Of a stretch of DNA of 64,000 nt, positions 23,545-35,274 are shown one piece after another. A program made the translations under genes and the position numbers. Positions within the stretch are counted from its first letter, which is position 1. Each line of letters opens with the position of its first letter. Source of the DNA: Immersiella caudata (taxonomy: Eukaryota > Ascomycota > Sordariomycetes > Sordariales > Lasiosphaeriaceae); NCBI GenBank assembly GCA_030512335.1, contig JAULSU010000003.1:2914001-2978000 (forward strand), in the 5' to 3' direction. The notes under the pieces were generated by a model. The model did not search any database, had not been told where the DNA came from, and was given only the letters and a program-made list of their open reading frames with translations.

Positions 23545-26500
23545 ATGGCGACTGTTGCGTCTTCCAGCCCGCGGACTGAATTTTTCAAACAGGTCCGTTT
23601 TGCCCAACGCAACCGCCGTTGTCAACGGCTTACTAGACGGACGACACTGACACGCGCATGTAGCTCAAAGTGATCTGCGTCCCACTGAGCCAGCTGATCC
23701 TCCGCGCACAGGATCTCGCATCCGATGCAAAGGAGACACGGCGACTTCTTGACTCCCTCCTCAACACTTGGACAGCTCAAGTGAGCAAGGATGCCTCCAT
23801 TCTCGACGAGAACCTCGCCGCCTACGTCTTCTTTCCCCTCTCGCATCTTCTTCGCAAGCAAGACAAGTACTCAGTGCTCGTCATTGAAGCTGTCATTCGC
23901 CTTCTCAGGACCCTCATCCAGGATGGCTGGAAGGCGAAGATCGAGCTGGATCTTTCTCAGCAACTGCTCTTGTTTCTATCTTTTACCATTGGCGGCGCTC
24001 CGGGCCAGACGGAAAGACGAGAATTGCCCGAAGAAACAATAATCGAGGGCTACCGTACCCTCACGGCCCTCATTTCCACCATGGGCCTCGCACTGGCGTT
24101 GCCAGCGGCGCCGCGGCTAGATAACCAGATCATCCCTGCGCTGGGACACGGCGTTACAGTAATGTTGGATAGCATTACCGTCGGAGTTCCGCCCTTGATC
24201 CAACTAGAGGCTTTACGATGTCTCCAAGCGGTCTTTATCGAGATTCACGATAATGGGCTGCTAGCTCAATTCTTGCCAGGGACTGTATCGTGCCTGAGCA
24301 AAATCTTGTCCCCGCCGCAACAGCAAAAAACTCAGAAAAGGGTCTTGATCGGCGCGCTAGGGGTGCTAGGGGTTGTGCTCACCACCAGCATTGCCGACAT
24401 AAAAGTTCGCGGACTTCTAAAGAAGCTGGAAACAGGATCAGAAGTCGAGAAGGACCCGTCGGCTCCTGAAGACGACGAGAACAAGCTGCGGATCGAGCTC
24501 TCCCCATCATGGCTGAAGGCAACTACCGCACAGGTGAAGATCGCACTATCTGCAGTGCTAAAGCTTCGAAATCATGAATCTGAGGAGGTTCAGTCCGCTT
24601 TGGATAAGCTTTGCATTGCCCTTCTTGACGAATGCCATGCCTCCTTGGCTGATTGTCAAGGTATTCTGGTGGAGAGCGCGATGATGCTAGAAGAAGAGGA
24701 GTCCACGCGATCGACCCTCGAGACTAGCCTTCAGGACCTTGTCAGCATCTATCCCGAGCTTGGTGGGAGCGTTAAATCAGCCCTATTCAACTGGGTTACG
24801 GGACTGCCCCGCGTGATGCAGTCAAACGACGAACGGGTCAAGCAATTGGCCGTGAGGAATGTGCTCAGGGGTAGCAAACATGCTGCTTCGCTGCATCTGG
24901 ATTCTTCAACCCTTGACGATTCATTGGGCGATGCCCTGAGAGACAGCGTCGTGGCACTCATGAAGGGTTCAAGAACACCAAGAGTTCAAGAAGGCGAAGG
25001 AACCGATGTGATTCTTTCGGCGGCCTCTGGAATGGAGAGGGCCGAATCGGGGATGGATGCATATCGACCCATTATTCTGGACTTGCAAGCACAAAAGTCA
25101 ACACGGACTGGCATCATGACGTTGATTTCTAATATCAGCTCTCCCACTCAGCAAGTCAAGCTCGCCACAACTATGCTGGCATATATTCAAGATTCAGACG
25201 GCGTGGATCAAGTCGCTTCTTATTGGCTGGCTTTTGAGCTTTTAAAGTCGAGCTATGCTCGTTCTTCAGATCTTGAAGAGTTGTTTGACCTTTCCTCTCT
25301 TGACGAGACGAAGGGGCAAGAGCAGGCTTTCCAAGAACTCTACGATTTTTCGGCGTCTGTCTTGTCATCCCACTCTGACCCTGAGGACGTGGACTGGCGA
25401 CTCGAGGCCATTGCCCTAGAAGTCTCAGCCTTCGCGTCCTCACGCCTCAAATCGGATTTTCGGGCCGAGCTCGTTGATGTACTCTACCCCGTCGCGACCT
25501 TCCTGGGATCTCAGACTCCACAGCTCCGCAGCCACGCAATCACCACACTGAACGTTATTGCAGCGTCCTGTGGTTACGGAAGCGTCTCGGAGCTTATCGT
25601 CGACAACGCAGACTATATGGTCAATTCGGTGTCACTGCGGTTGAATACATTCGATATCTCTCCCGCCTCTACCAAGGTCCTCACCATGTTGATCAGATTG
25701 ACAGGGCCACGCCTGGTTCCTTTCCTTGACGATGTGATCGCCGCCATATTTGCTGCTCTGGACAACTATCACGGCTACCCCGTGTTTGTCCAGAATCTCT
25801 TCGCCGTCTTGTCAGAAGTAGTGTCACAGAGCGTGAAATCCGACACTCTTCTGATCGAGGACGCCAACTTCAAGACAGTCGATCACAAGAAGAGATCCCT
25901 ACCTAGGCTAGGAATCGCGGGAATTCTCACTACCCTGCAAAAACGCTCTGATAGAGCTAGGAAAACCGCCAAAGAGCAAGACGATGAAACCCCCAAATCG
26001 CATCCCAGAGAACCATGGGGTCCCGAGAAGCCACAAGCTAAATCTCTACTTGACGCCTTGGAAAACCCAGAAGAAGACGAAGAGAAACCTGAACCGCCCC
26101 CGGAAGAGGCAAAACCCCCTAGCACCCCATCCTATACCCTCCTCACTCGCATCCTCTCCCTAACCCAGCACTACCTCACATCTCCAACCCCGACCCTGCG
26201 GAAGTCCCTACTTGATCTAGTCGGCACTGTTTCCCCAGCACTAGCACCAGACGAAAACGCCTTTCTACCGCTGGTCAATGCAGTGTGGCCTGTGACCATT
26301 ACTCGGTTGCAGGATCCTGAGCCCTTTGTTGCGATTGCAGCATGTAAAGCCCTTGCTGCGCTCTGCAGTGCCGCGGGGGACTTCCTGACCAGCCGATTCA
26401 AGACGGAATGGTACGATAGTTTAAGCAAGTGGCTCGCAAGGGTTAAAAGAGACGCCGAGAAGACGAGAGGGAAACAAGCATCCAGCGGTGGTAGGGTCGG

Positions 26501-26924
26501 TCAGATGTCAGGGGCAGTGGCGAGTAGTCTCCCCTCGCGGTCGGAAATCCTCATCCCGGGGAGGCAGAAAAATGAAGCAGACGGCTTACTGGTTAGAAGC
26601 TCAGGGGCTGTAGCCCTGCCGGAATCGTCGGCTGGGGGAGGGCTAGGAAAGTTCGCGCTGGCCTCGCAGGTTTGGGACGCGGCGGTGGAGTTGTTGAAGG
26701 CCATCGTCTCGTTTGTGAGGGTGGAAGATGAGATGTTCGATGAGATTTTGGGGCTGCTAGGGGACGTGATAATGAGGGATAGGGAAGTTAGGGAAACGCT
26801 AGAGGCAGTTAATGCGGATGCGGTGTGGTTGGTGTTGTGGGAGCGGGGCGCTGTTGGCCCGCGGAAAGGGACGCCCCTGGTAGATGGAGTGGTGTTTGCG
26901 GGTGGAACCTCAGGGACCAGTTGA
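23545..26924 (+). CDS. tti1: Tti1, TEL2-interacting HEAT-repeat protein
   Basis: Subunit of the TTT complex (Tel2-Tti1-Tti2), which with Hsp90 and R2TP assembles PIKK kinases such as TOR, ATM and ATR. It is a 1102-residue, almost entirely helical protein in two exons, 23545-23592 and 23664-26924. The 71 bp intron (GTCCGT...GTAG) follows codon 16 and brings the start codon into frame (RTEFFKQLKVICVPLS). HEAT-like amphipathic helices run throughout. The segment GVPPLIQLEALRCLQAVF...FLPGTVSCLSKIL resembles the conserved Tti1 core; a charged low-complexity insert (DEEKPEPPPEE) sits near residue 800. It shares a promoter region with the regulator on its left. HEAT proteins diverge quickly, so identification rests on recalled Tti1 similarity plus size. 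Confidence 0.8.
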
Positions 26925-28128
26925 GGCTGGGGCTTGAAAGGGGCTGTTAACTCGAACTTGGCCTACTTTATGAGGAATAGGGTGCTCAGTTGATACCGAT
27001 TACATGCCAATGGCTGTGAGGTAATGGAAGAACGTTGACTTGGAGATGTGTCACATCGCAACTGCTTGAGCTGTTGGATGTTTTCGCGACATATCTTATG
27101 TTGTACGACACAGCAAGACAGAGCTGGTGCATACCGGCTCCACGTTTGGAAATTGGGAGTGTAGATTGAAAGATTCAGCACACACACGGCGCAGGTTGCA
27201 GGCCCGTCAATCGAGTTGACGATAGGCACCTCATTTGGGCACAAGTGTTGCGTCACAGGCCAAATGTTGGCTACCATGCCTTCAGATGCACCTAAACTGC
27301 TCGCCAGCACAGGAAAGCGCTGGGACTAATCGAAGAAAAGGACACCGAGAAGATATGATACGAATGGACTCCAGACACGCAAGCCGCTGCGCGGTCTTTG
27401 CGGCGCCGACTGATCAGGACCACGTGGCCGAGAATCGAAATGCTTAGACACTACCAAGTGTCACCGCATTCCCTAGGTGAAGCTTTCAATGGATGATGTT
27501 GGACGTCGGGCACGGAAAACTGCAAATGTCGCTGCCTGCGACGTGCTTACTGGGCTTTGTTGACTGTCGTTTGCGCTGCTATAAAGTGCCGTTGAGCTCA
27601 ACGCTTTGCGCAACCGCGGGCTTGCATGAAGAAGGGTGGATGTAGGTTGTCAGCTGCTGCCACCTGTCCTGCATTCGTGGTTGGCAGTGTTTCGCATCGC
27701 GACCGGGCATTGTGCTGGTACCTGAATACCCGGGACACCTGCAACACCGAAACTCAGCCTCTGACCGCGAATCTGCCGTCATCTTCCTCGGGCCCAGTCA
27801 CGACGCCCCGTATAGAATTGTCTCCAACCGACTTGCCAGGAAACCGCTCCGGCCATGCGCAGCCCTGTGTAAACACCCCCTCCCCGCGCCGACGACTCTC
27901 CACATCAATGTCCTGAAGCCGGTAGCCGGAACCCTCCCTCCCCAAAGTGACAGGTCACCTCCGCCCCCCCCCCCCCCCCCCCTCCGCCCACCACCCACGC
28001 TTCGCCGAACCCCGTCCGCTGCCGACGCCGCCCGACTCGACCCTCTACCGAAACGCTCGCCTTGACCCCCGAGAGACGGCCCATCGCCTCCCCCGCTTCA
28101 ATCGGACCTGCATCCGCATCCGCACCTT
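26925..28128. other. Intergenic 1.2 kb, kinase promoter and leader
   Basis: No gene recognised. A 19-base C run lies at 27964-27982 within a strongly C/T-rich stretch (27880-28125) that is probably the kinase 5' leader. Confidence 0.5.
27964..27982. repeat. Poly-C run
   Basis: Nineteen consecutive C residues in the probable kinase leader; a G-quadruplex-capable run on the minus strand. Confidence 0.9.
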
Positions 28129-31100
28129 ATGGCTTCATTCGGCCAGGCGGTGCCCGCAGCGGCGCCCCGGCAGGGAGCATACCCGGTTGCCTACGCGGCA
28201 CCGATGACCATGGTGCCGCCGACTGCCCCCGCAGGCACTTTTGCGCCAGGCACCAAGATCCAGTGCGGCGGCCACCGGGTCGTCATCCAGAAGTACCTCT
28301 CCGAGGGAGGCTTTGCGCACGTCTACCTCGTCAAGATGCCGACGCCCATCAACGGCACCGACCTGGCCGTGCTGAAGCGGGTGGCTGTCCCAGACAAGGA
28401 CTCGCTGCGGGGGATGCGCACCGAGGTTGAGACCATGAAGCGGCTCAAGGGGCACAAGGCCATCGTCACCTACATCGACTCGCACGCCTCGGAGCTGCGC
28501 GGCGGCGGTGGCGGCTACGAGGTCTTCCTGCTCATGGAGTACTGCAACGGCGGCGGCCTCATCGACTTTATGAACACCCGCCTGCAGCACCGCCTGACCG
28601 AGCCCGAGATCCTCAACATCTTTGCCGATGTCGCCGAGGGCGTCGCCTGCATGCACTACCTCAAGCCGCCATTGCTGCACCGCGACCTCAAGGTCGAGAA
28701 CGTTCTGATCACCATGACTGGCTCCGTCAGCAAGTTCAAGCTATGTGACTTCGGGTCTGCCGCCCCTCCCCGCCCAGCTCCGACGACCGCCGTTGAGTGC
28801 CGTTTGATGGACGAGGACGTACAGAAGCATACGACAATGCAGTACAGGAGTCCAGAGATGGTCGACGTGTATCGAAAACAACCAATTGATGAGAAGTCGG
28901 ATATTTGGGCACTGGGCGTCCTCCTTTACAAGCTCTGCTACTACACTACGCCGTTTGAAGAGCAGGGGCAGCTTGCTATTATGAATGCTAGTTACAAGTT
29001 TCCCAGCTATCCTGTCTTCTCGGATAGGCTAAAGAAACTCATCGGTAAGTCCTGAGATATCTTGGTTCTATGACAGAGGCTAACCTTCGCAAAAGCGTCC
29101 ATGCTGCGGGAGAACCAATTAGATAGGCCGAACATCTACAAGGTGCTCAAGGAGGCGTGTGCTATGCAAGGCCGTGAGCCCCCGGTAAAAGATGTAGGTT
29201 TCCGCTGGAGGAAGCTAGCTCTATTCTCGATAGCTGACGTTTGGAAGATCTACAGCGGACAGCAGAGGCCCGAACAAACAACACATGGGTCTTCGTCTAC
29301 TGAATTGAGGAAACCAGCACCGGTGGTGGGTGCGGTTTTCGCTCCCCAGACAGCTAATCAGCAGCCTGTGTTGCCAGAGGTTGAGCGTATGCGAAGAGGG
29401 AGACCCACGGCTTCCCAACCGCAGCCACAGCAACTGCGGCAGAATCCGTCGCCAGCCAAGGTGGTCACCAATGGTGACCCCTTTGCTGCACTCGACACCA
29501 AGTTCCCGCCACAGGCGGGCGACGAGCTGTCGTCTAGGTTTCCGACACTCGATCAGTTTGCCATTTTACATGACCACGGCGCAAAGTTCGATTTTGATAG
29601 CACTGTGCTTCCCGCACCGGAGCCCCAGACAAAAGATTTGAACCAGCGGCTTGCCGAAAAGCTGGCAGATGATGCCTTCCAAATAAGACCATCACCATCC
29701 CCCCAACCTGCAGCAACGAGCCAAAGGCAATCTACCGAGTCCAGCAGGGTTGGCGCTCCTTCAGAAGTGCAGCGCGTCACTCCACCTTTGAAGTCCGCAT
29801 CCGCTCCTCCGAAACAGACAGAAATGAGCCGCGCATCCGCTATCATCTCGAGCACGCCCGAGCTCAAAGCAATTTCAACTCAGGTTTCAAAGCCTGCGTA
29901 TCAACCTCCCCCGGAAAGGCCATCCATGGTATCGACAGGCACAAACACAACGCCGCCGCCTGAGAAGCAAGCTGCTCCACAAGCACCGTATCAGATTTAC
30001 CGCTTCCCAGCAGGTGATGATCACCATAGAGCATCGAGCTTGCCCCGACAACCGGAGTTGTCAAACACGGCCTCTAGCCGGACGGAAACAAGCTCGACTT
30101 GGTCCAGTACCGCGACCTCGCGGACGCCATCTCAACAGCCGCAGCTGCAATCTGTTCACATCCGGCATCCCTCCTCGTCAAGGCCATCACTGGAAGGCGG
30201 ACGTCCAAACTTGGATCTTTTAGATCCGGCCAGCAAGTCGAAGCCGCAGATTATCTCACGACCTAGACCCGTTAGCACCCATCTCGAATCGAACCTGGAC
30301 TACCTGCGTGGTAGAGAAGCAAACCTGAAGCCTCTGCCTTCGCCGGGGCCATCTCCCAGGTACTCGATTGACAAGGACCTGCCCCCGCCGCCTGACCCTG
30401 AGGATGAAACAAGCATCGAATCGAATGTAGAATTCCTTCGGGCGATGGAAGAGGATCACCCCAAGAAGAAGGATAATCGTGCGAAGCATACCAAGCGGTC
30501 TAGTTTAACCTCGCTTGGTGCGGGAACAAAGAATATCCTGGCTGGGAAGTTCGGGGACGCGTTCAAGCGATTTGAAGGAGGCGCACCAGCACCACCCAGA
30601 ACACCGTCACCCCTTAAGGATATGGAGCGGCGTGACTTGGAACGGCGCGACCTCACTCCCATCGCAGGGTCCGAGGCTACCGACGGGCGGAGCGACGACG
30701 GGCAGGTGCGGGACTACGAGGATATGACGCCGGAGATGAGGCGTGAGCAGGAAGCGCGCATGCTGGCTCAAGAAGAAGCTCGCGTTGCTGCTGCGCAGGC
30801 GGAATATCGTCAGCGGGTTGCGCAACGCGGGACGGGGGGCACTGGTGCCTCGAATCCGACTCCGCTGCCCAAGAGCATCGGCGGTGTATCCCGCGCCGTC
30901 TCGATCCAGAACAAGGTGCAGAGCCTTTTAGACGAGACAAATCGTTCCTCAACCAACGTCACGCGCACAGCACAGGGCTACGGCCCGTATTCGGACGCGG
31001 CCGCAACACGGCCCCCTGGTAATGATGGACGACCGGCGATACCCCGGAAACCCATTGGAGGTGGCGGAAACCAGCTCACTGGCTCTTCGCGGCCGGTCGG

Positions 31101-31413
31101 CATAGAACCGGCGAGCACCGGGCGGACCAACGTGTCCTCTGCTACAAGCAGCAGGCCAGCAGCTCCGCCGAAACCAGTACACCTCGGAATGGCGACAGGC
31201 GCGTCATCAGTCCCAGGGGGCAACGTCAACAAGTCCAGAGACACCGCGCCAGGCGAGATTTCAGGACATCTTACGCTGGGCATGACGGCAGCCGAGAAGG
31301 ATGATTACCTGCGGGACTTTCAGAAGAGGTTCCCAAGTCTTACATCCATCGAGATGGTCGAAAGGGACTTGGCGGCCGAGGCCGAGGGGGAGGGCAATAC
31401 GGGACGGAGGTGA
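28129..31413 (+). CDS. ark1: Ark/Prk/AAK1-family serine/threonine kinase
   Basis: A 1077-residue kinase in two exons, 28129-29044 and 29096-31413, separated by a 51 bp intron. The kinase domain fills residues 47-320: glycine loop LSEGGFAHVY (57-66), Lys83, HRDLKVEN (184-191), DFG at 207-209, activation segment ending in YRSPEM (240-244). The LSEGGFAHVY loop, the large insert after DFGSA and the IDEKSDIWALG motif mark the Numb-associated/Ark family, which phosphorylates endocytic adaptors (Pan1, Sla1 in yeast) on (L/I)xxQxTG motifs at cortical actin patches. The long C-terminus is Pro/Ser-rich with polyproline SH3-type sites and a charged helix (RREQEARMLAQEEARV), as expected for patch targeting. 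The C/T-rich leader suggests strong housekeeping transcription. Family certain; one-to-one orthology inferred. Confidence 0.94.
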
Positions 31414-31836
31414 TAGAGCAGCGCGGCTTCCTATACTGGCAAGCTATAGACGAAGGTTGAATACGAAGTGATTCATTGTTTGCGATGTCTTCAGCCTACA
31501 CGGCGATGATTATGGTCAGGGGTTTAGGGTCAGGGCCGAGGTTGAGGGTACGCAACAGCACCCTACCTGCTGCTCAACTCTAATCAGCAGGGTTGGCACG
31601 GACGAGCGGGACAGCCAGCCTGCGGGGTTGGAATTTCGCTGCATGGTGGGGGTGGTCGATCTGATCGTTACACACGTCTTGGCATTTCCATGTTTGCTTC
31701 CAGAAAAACGAACGCTTCCAAGCACGGAGTACAGACTGTAAAGGAAAGAAACTTGGAACATATCACAACAGAAAACGTTCCAGAAACTTGAAAACCCTCC
31801 CCCCGACATTCAATCTCTCACTAACCCAGCTCACAA
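31414..31836. other. Intergenic 423 bp
   Basis: 3' flank of the kinase and promoter of the DUF1749 gene. No other feature recognised. Confidence 0.5.
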
Positions 31837-32830
31837 ATGATCAACACCACCGAAATGTCCTCATTCCCAATAACCGTCCACCAATACCCCTTCTCCGCCC
31901 GGCCAGATCGTCCCCACGCAGCTTTCGAATATCTCCCCCTTTCAGGATCTGCCGACCCTCAAAATGCCCTAATATTCATCCCCGGCCTAGGCGACCTCCC
32001 CTTCGATGTCCCTTACATCCGAACCATCGCCTCAAAACTTGCCTCCTCTTCCTTCTCCATCTTTGAAATCAACCTAAACTCCTCTGGCTCCGCCTTCGGC
32101 CACGGAAGTATCTCTCAAGACGTCCGTGATATTTGCGACTTGTTCAAGTACCTAAAGGGAATCGGCAGGAATAAGGTGGTTCTCATGGGTCATAGCACGG
32201 GATGTCAGGATTGTCTTGGGTATGCCGCGGCCGTTGCGGAGGGGAGAGTGGAGGGGGTAGAAGGGTATGTGTTGCAGGGACCGGTTAGTGATAGGGAGGC
32301 GATTGGGCTTTCTGCGGGGAGGGTAGAAGGGGGGGTGGAGGTGGTCAGGCAGGCGTTGAGGGTTGCGGAGGGGATGGTCAAGGAGGGGAGGGGCGGAGAA
32401 GTGATGAAGGCTGAAGTGTTGCCGGGGGAGTGGAGGGGGAGTCCTGTTACTGCCTATCGGTGGGCTTCGCTAGCGGGGGTTGGGTAAGTTTTGTTTCTGC
32501 CGTTTTTGGTTGTTGGGGTGGGACTGCTAACGGGGAAAAAGGGGTGACGACGATTACTTTTCGTCGGATTTAGATGATGAGGATTTAAAGGAAATTTGGG
32601 GGAGGGTGCACAGCCCGGTATTGATGCTCCCGTCGGGGGCGGACGAGTTTGTGCCAGAGAGCGTGGATGCACTCGGCATGGTAGAGAGGTGGAAGGGTTT
32701 TTGTCGGCCCAGTGTGGTGAGTGAGCTCAGCGGGTTGATTCCGGGGGCAAATCACCGGGTGGACGATGCGACGGCGAAGGAATGGCTCGCCGACAGGGTT
32801 GCACAGTTTCTCGGGGAGTTGAGAGAGTAG
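31837..32830 (+). CDS. DUF1749 alpha/beta hydrolase
   Basis: A 311-residue alpha/beta-hydrolase of the PF08538 (DUF1749) family in two exons, 31837-32483 and 32542-32830 (intron 58 bp). Seen: LIFIPGLGDLPFD after the first strands (oxyanion region), nucleophile elbow LMGHSTGCQD with Ser120, an acidic stretch GDDDYFSSDLDDEDL after the splice, SGADEFVP (candidate Asp) and PGANHRVDD with His287. No signal peptide, so cytosolic. The only well-studied family member I recall is Aspergillus fumigatus SidJ, which hydrolyses triacetylfusarinine/fusarinine siderophore breakdown products; substrate here is unknown and no siderophore genes are near. A second in-frame ATG at 31855 could be the start. Confidence 0.87.
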
Positions 32831-33136
32831 ACGATAGATATCGGCAACCTCTGTGTGGAAGTGGGTGGGTAATGGTGGTCCCCGTGTCCGGGGCGGCGAT
32901 GTTGATGAGGTCGGCGATTGAAACGGCGGATGAGGTCCGGGATTTCTGCCGCGTCGGGACGGTCGGCGACCACCTTTCTTGCCGATGCGCCTGAAACCCG
33001 GTGGCATCCTTTACATCGCATCGCCTGTATTTATCAGGGACTGGTGACCCGGTTTTCCTTTTCTCCCGGGCGTTATCACTTTCACATCACAGCTCACTTT
33101 GACTTTCCACCTGTCAGCCCAACCTCAACCGCAAAC
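32831..33136. other. Intergenic 306 bp
   Basis: 3' flank of the hydrolase and promoter/leader of the small Cys-rich gene. Nothing else seen. Confidence 0.45.
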
Positions 33137-33436
33137 ATGTGCATGAGCGCCACCTGCCCAACCTGCTGTAAGTACCCAACCACAACATTTGCAAAAGGAT
33201 ATACGTTGATGAATTCCCCAGCCAAGCAATCCTGGAGAGGCTGCGGCTCCCACGTCCAATCCGTCTTCTCGGGCGTTCCCGAAGACAAATGGTGCACCTG
33301 CGAGCCCAAGGTCGACATCAACGGCAAGAAGTACCCACCTGCAGCCAAGATGAATATCGGTCTCCCCAGCTGGATGACCTCCTGGATGGGCGGAGGCAAC
33401 AACAACGCCACGGGCGATAACTCTGCTCAAAAGTGA
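33137..33436 (+). CDS. Small cysteine-rich protein (81 residues), uncharacterised
   Basis: Two exons, 33137-33167 and 33222-33436, with a 54 bp intron (GTAAGT...CCAG). The product has Cys2, 7, 10, 18, 35 and 37 plus His21 in the pattern CPTCSKQSWRGCGSHV...VPEDKWCTCEP, then a short Gly/Asn-rich tail. The CxxC, GCGxH and CxC motifs suggest one small zinc-binding site. I recall similar short proteins in many fungi and some bacteria, all without a known role. There is no signal peptide, so it is probably intracellular. It lies between the DUF1749 hydrolase and the P450, all on the same strand, but no functional link is shown. Confidence 0.82.
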   Translation: MCMSATCPTCCKYPTTTFAKGYTLMNSPAKQSWRGCGSHVQSVFSGVPEDKWCTCEPKVDINGKKYPPAAKMNIGLPSWMTSWMGGGNNNATGDNSAQK

Positions 33437-33637
33437 ACGCAGGGTTTGTTCAATTTCCAAATCAGGAGGCGTGATTGTGCAGATATGTAATTTTTAGGTA
33501 AATTACCGTACCAGTAAATTGCACTGGAACCCCGCTCCAGGGATACCCGACCCGTAACGTTTCGCTGTCATTGATAAGGGGGTGTGCGTGACCGCATCTC
33601 CCGGCTTTGTCCGGCCTACCTGTGCTTCAACTCAACC

Positions 33638-35274
33638 ATGTTGTCGACTTCCGTTCTTGCAGTGGCAGCTTGCTTCCTGGTTGCAACCTTCTTTCGGCAG
33701 GCTCTCTCATCGCCGTTGAACAAGCTTCCGGGACCGTGGTATGCAAGGTATACATCGCTTCCGCTGAAATGGCATGAGTTTAGCGCCCAGAGGACGAGAT
33801 ATGTGCATTCCTTGCATCTGAAGTATGGCTCAGCGGTGAGAATCGCGCCCAATGAGGCTGCGTTTGCGTCTGCTTCAGCGGTAAAGGAAATATACTGCTC
33901 AGGGGGCAGTGGCTATGACAAGACCGAGTTTTACGATCTGTTCAAGGTGTATGGGAGGAGAACTATGTTTACGACGCTAAATAAGGAGGAACACGCCAAA
34001 AGAAAACGAATGATGGCAGATCGTTACGCGAATACCAATGTCGTCAGAGAACCCTCTCTAACCGGCATTTCGGAGCGGGCTGCCAGGTTTATGCAGAAGT
34101 GCCGTGAATCTACGGACGGGGTTGTTGATCTGTTTGTGAGTGCCCCTTCAAGCAGCCGGTGACTCGATACTGATAAGCTCTCAGATCTGTAAGTTGCTTG
34201 TTTCCCATACCCATGACTTGATTAGTACTGAGCAAAACCCAGACCTCCACTCCTATGCGTTCGACTGCGTAACCCATCATCTTTTCCACCCGTACGGGGC
34301 AGACTCGCTTCAGAATGTGAAGGACGAAGATATCATGCGTGAGATCGCGTTTGATGACTCTCTCCAAAGTGCGTACTCTCAGAAACAGCCTGGATGATTG
34401 CGACTGACTGTCGCTAGACCGAATTTTGGACTATTATAACCCTATCCTTCATAAGGTGCTAGGAAAACTTCTGTACTTCTTCGCGAAACCTCGCGAGACA
34501 CCCCTGGCAGACGACTTCGTCCTCGGCTCGAGTGCAGCGGCAGATCCTGCTCCTTTCACACTTTTGGATCGGCTGAACGGCCAGAAGCTGGAGCATCTTG
34601 ACATCGCCGCCGAATGCCTCGACCACATGGCAGCAGGCATCGACACCACTGGTGATGGCCTGTGTTTCCTGATGTGGGAGCTCTCTCAGCCATCCTCTGC
34701 TGGTTACCAACAAAGGCTACGCGGAGAGCTTCTCGCGAACACAGGGGCCGCCTTTGACAAGCTTCCATTCTTGGATGCCATCGTCATGGAGGGCCTGAGG
34801 TGCTTCCCCCCGATACCCATGTCCCTCCCACGATACGTGCCTCGCGGGGGCCGTAATATCGACGGCTTCTTCTTACCTGAAGGCACCATCGTTAGCTCTC
34901 AAGCGTATTCCGTGCACCGGATCGACGAAACTGTATTCCCGGATCCAGGCACCTTCAGGCCTGAGCGATGGCTCGAGCAGGAAGGTGATGCTGAAAGGAG
35001 GAGGCTCTTCTTCGCGTTTGCGAACGGTGGAAGAGGGTGCATCGGCAAACAGTAAGCATCCCGTATCTCTGTGGTACGCCAAAGGGCCACACTGACAAGC
35101 CGTGCCAGCCTCGCACTTGCTGAGATGAAGATGCTCCTTCGGGCGGTGTACTCCAGCTTTGAGACGGTACCAGATGCAACAACGACGCCCCAGGACATGG
35201 AAATGTCAGATCAGCTTATATCGTCCCGTCCACAAGGCCAAAAGTGCTTGTTGAGGTTCGACCCTGCGCAATAA
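33638..35274 (+). CDS. Cytochrome P450 monooxygenase
   Basis: A 475-residue microsomal P450, predicted from five exons: 33638-34135, a 4-nt micro-exon 34185-34188, 34243-34368, 34418-35051 and 35109-35274. An N-terminal hydrophobic anchor (residues 3-25) precedes the hinge LNKLPGPWYARYTSLPLKWH. Core motifs: I-helix AAGIDTTGD (281-289), ExxR as EGLR (334-337), PERW, and the heme loop FANGGRGCIGKH with Cys417; the last intron interrupts this motif after GK. Splicing around the micro-exon yields VVDLFIYLHSYAFDCVT, which fits this family; skipping removal of the 54 bp intron 2 keeps frame but inserts 18 residues. Slightly short for a fungal P450 (about 500). Substrate unknown; no adjacent synthase suggests a cluster. 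Confidence 0.9.

Noticed and set aside
27235..28065. Short frames before the kinase
   Set aside because: C/T-rich leader DNA produces long proline/serine frames; no start context or conservation evidence.
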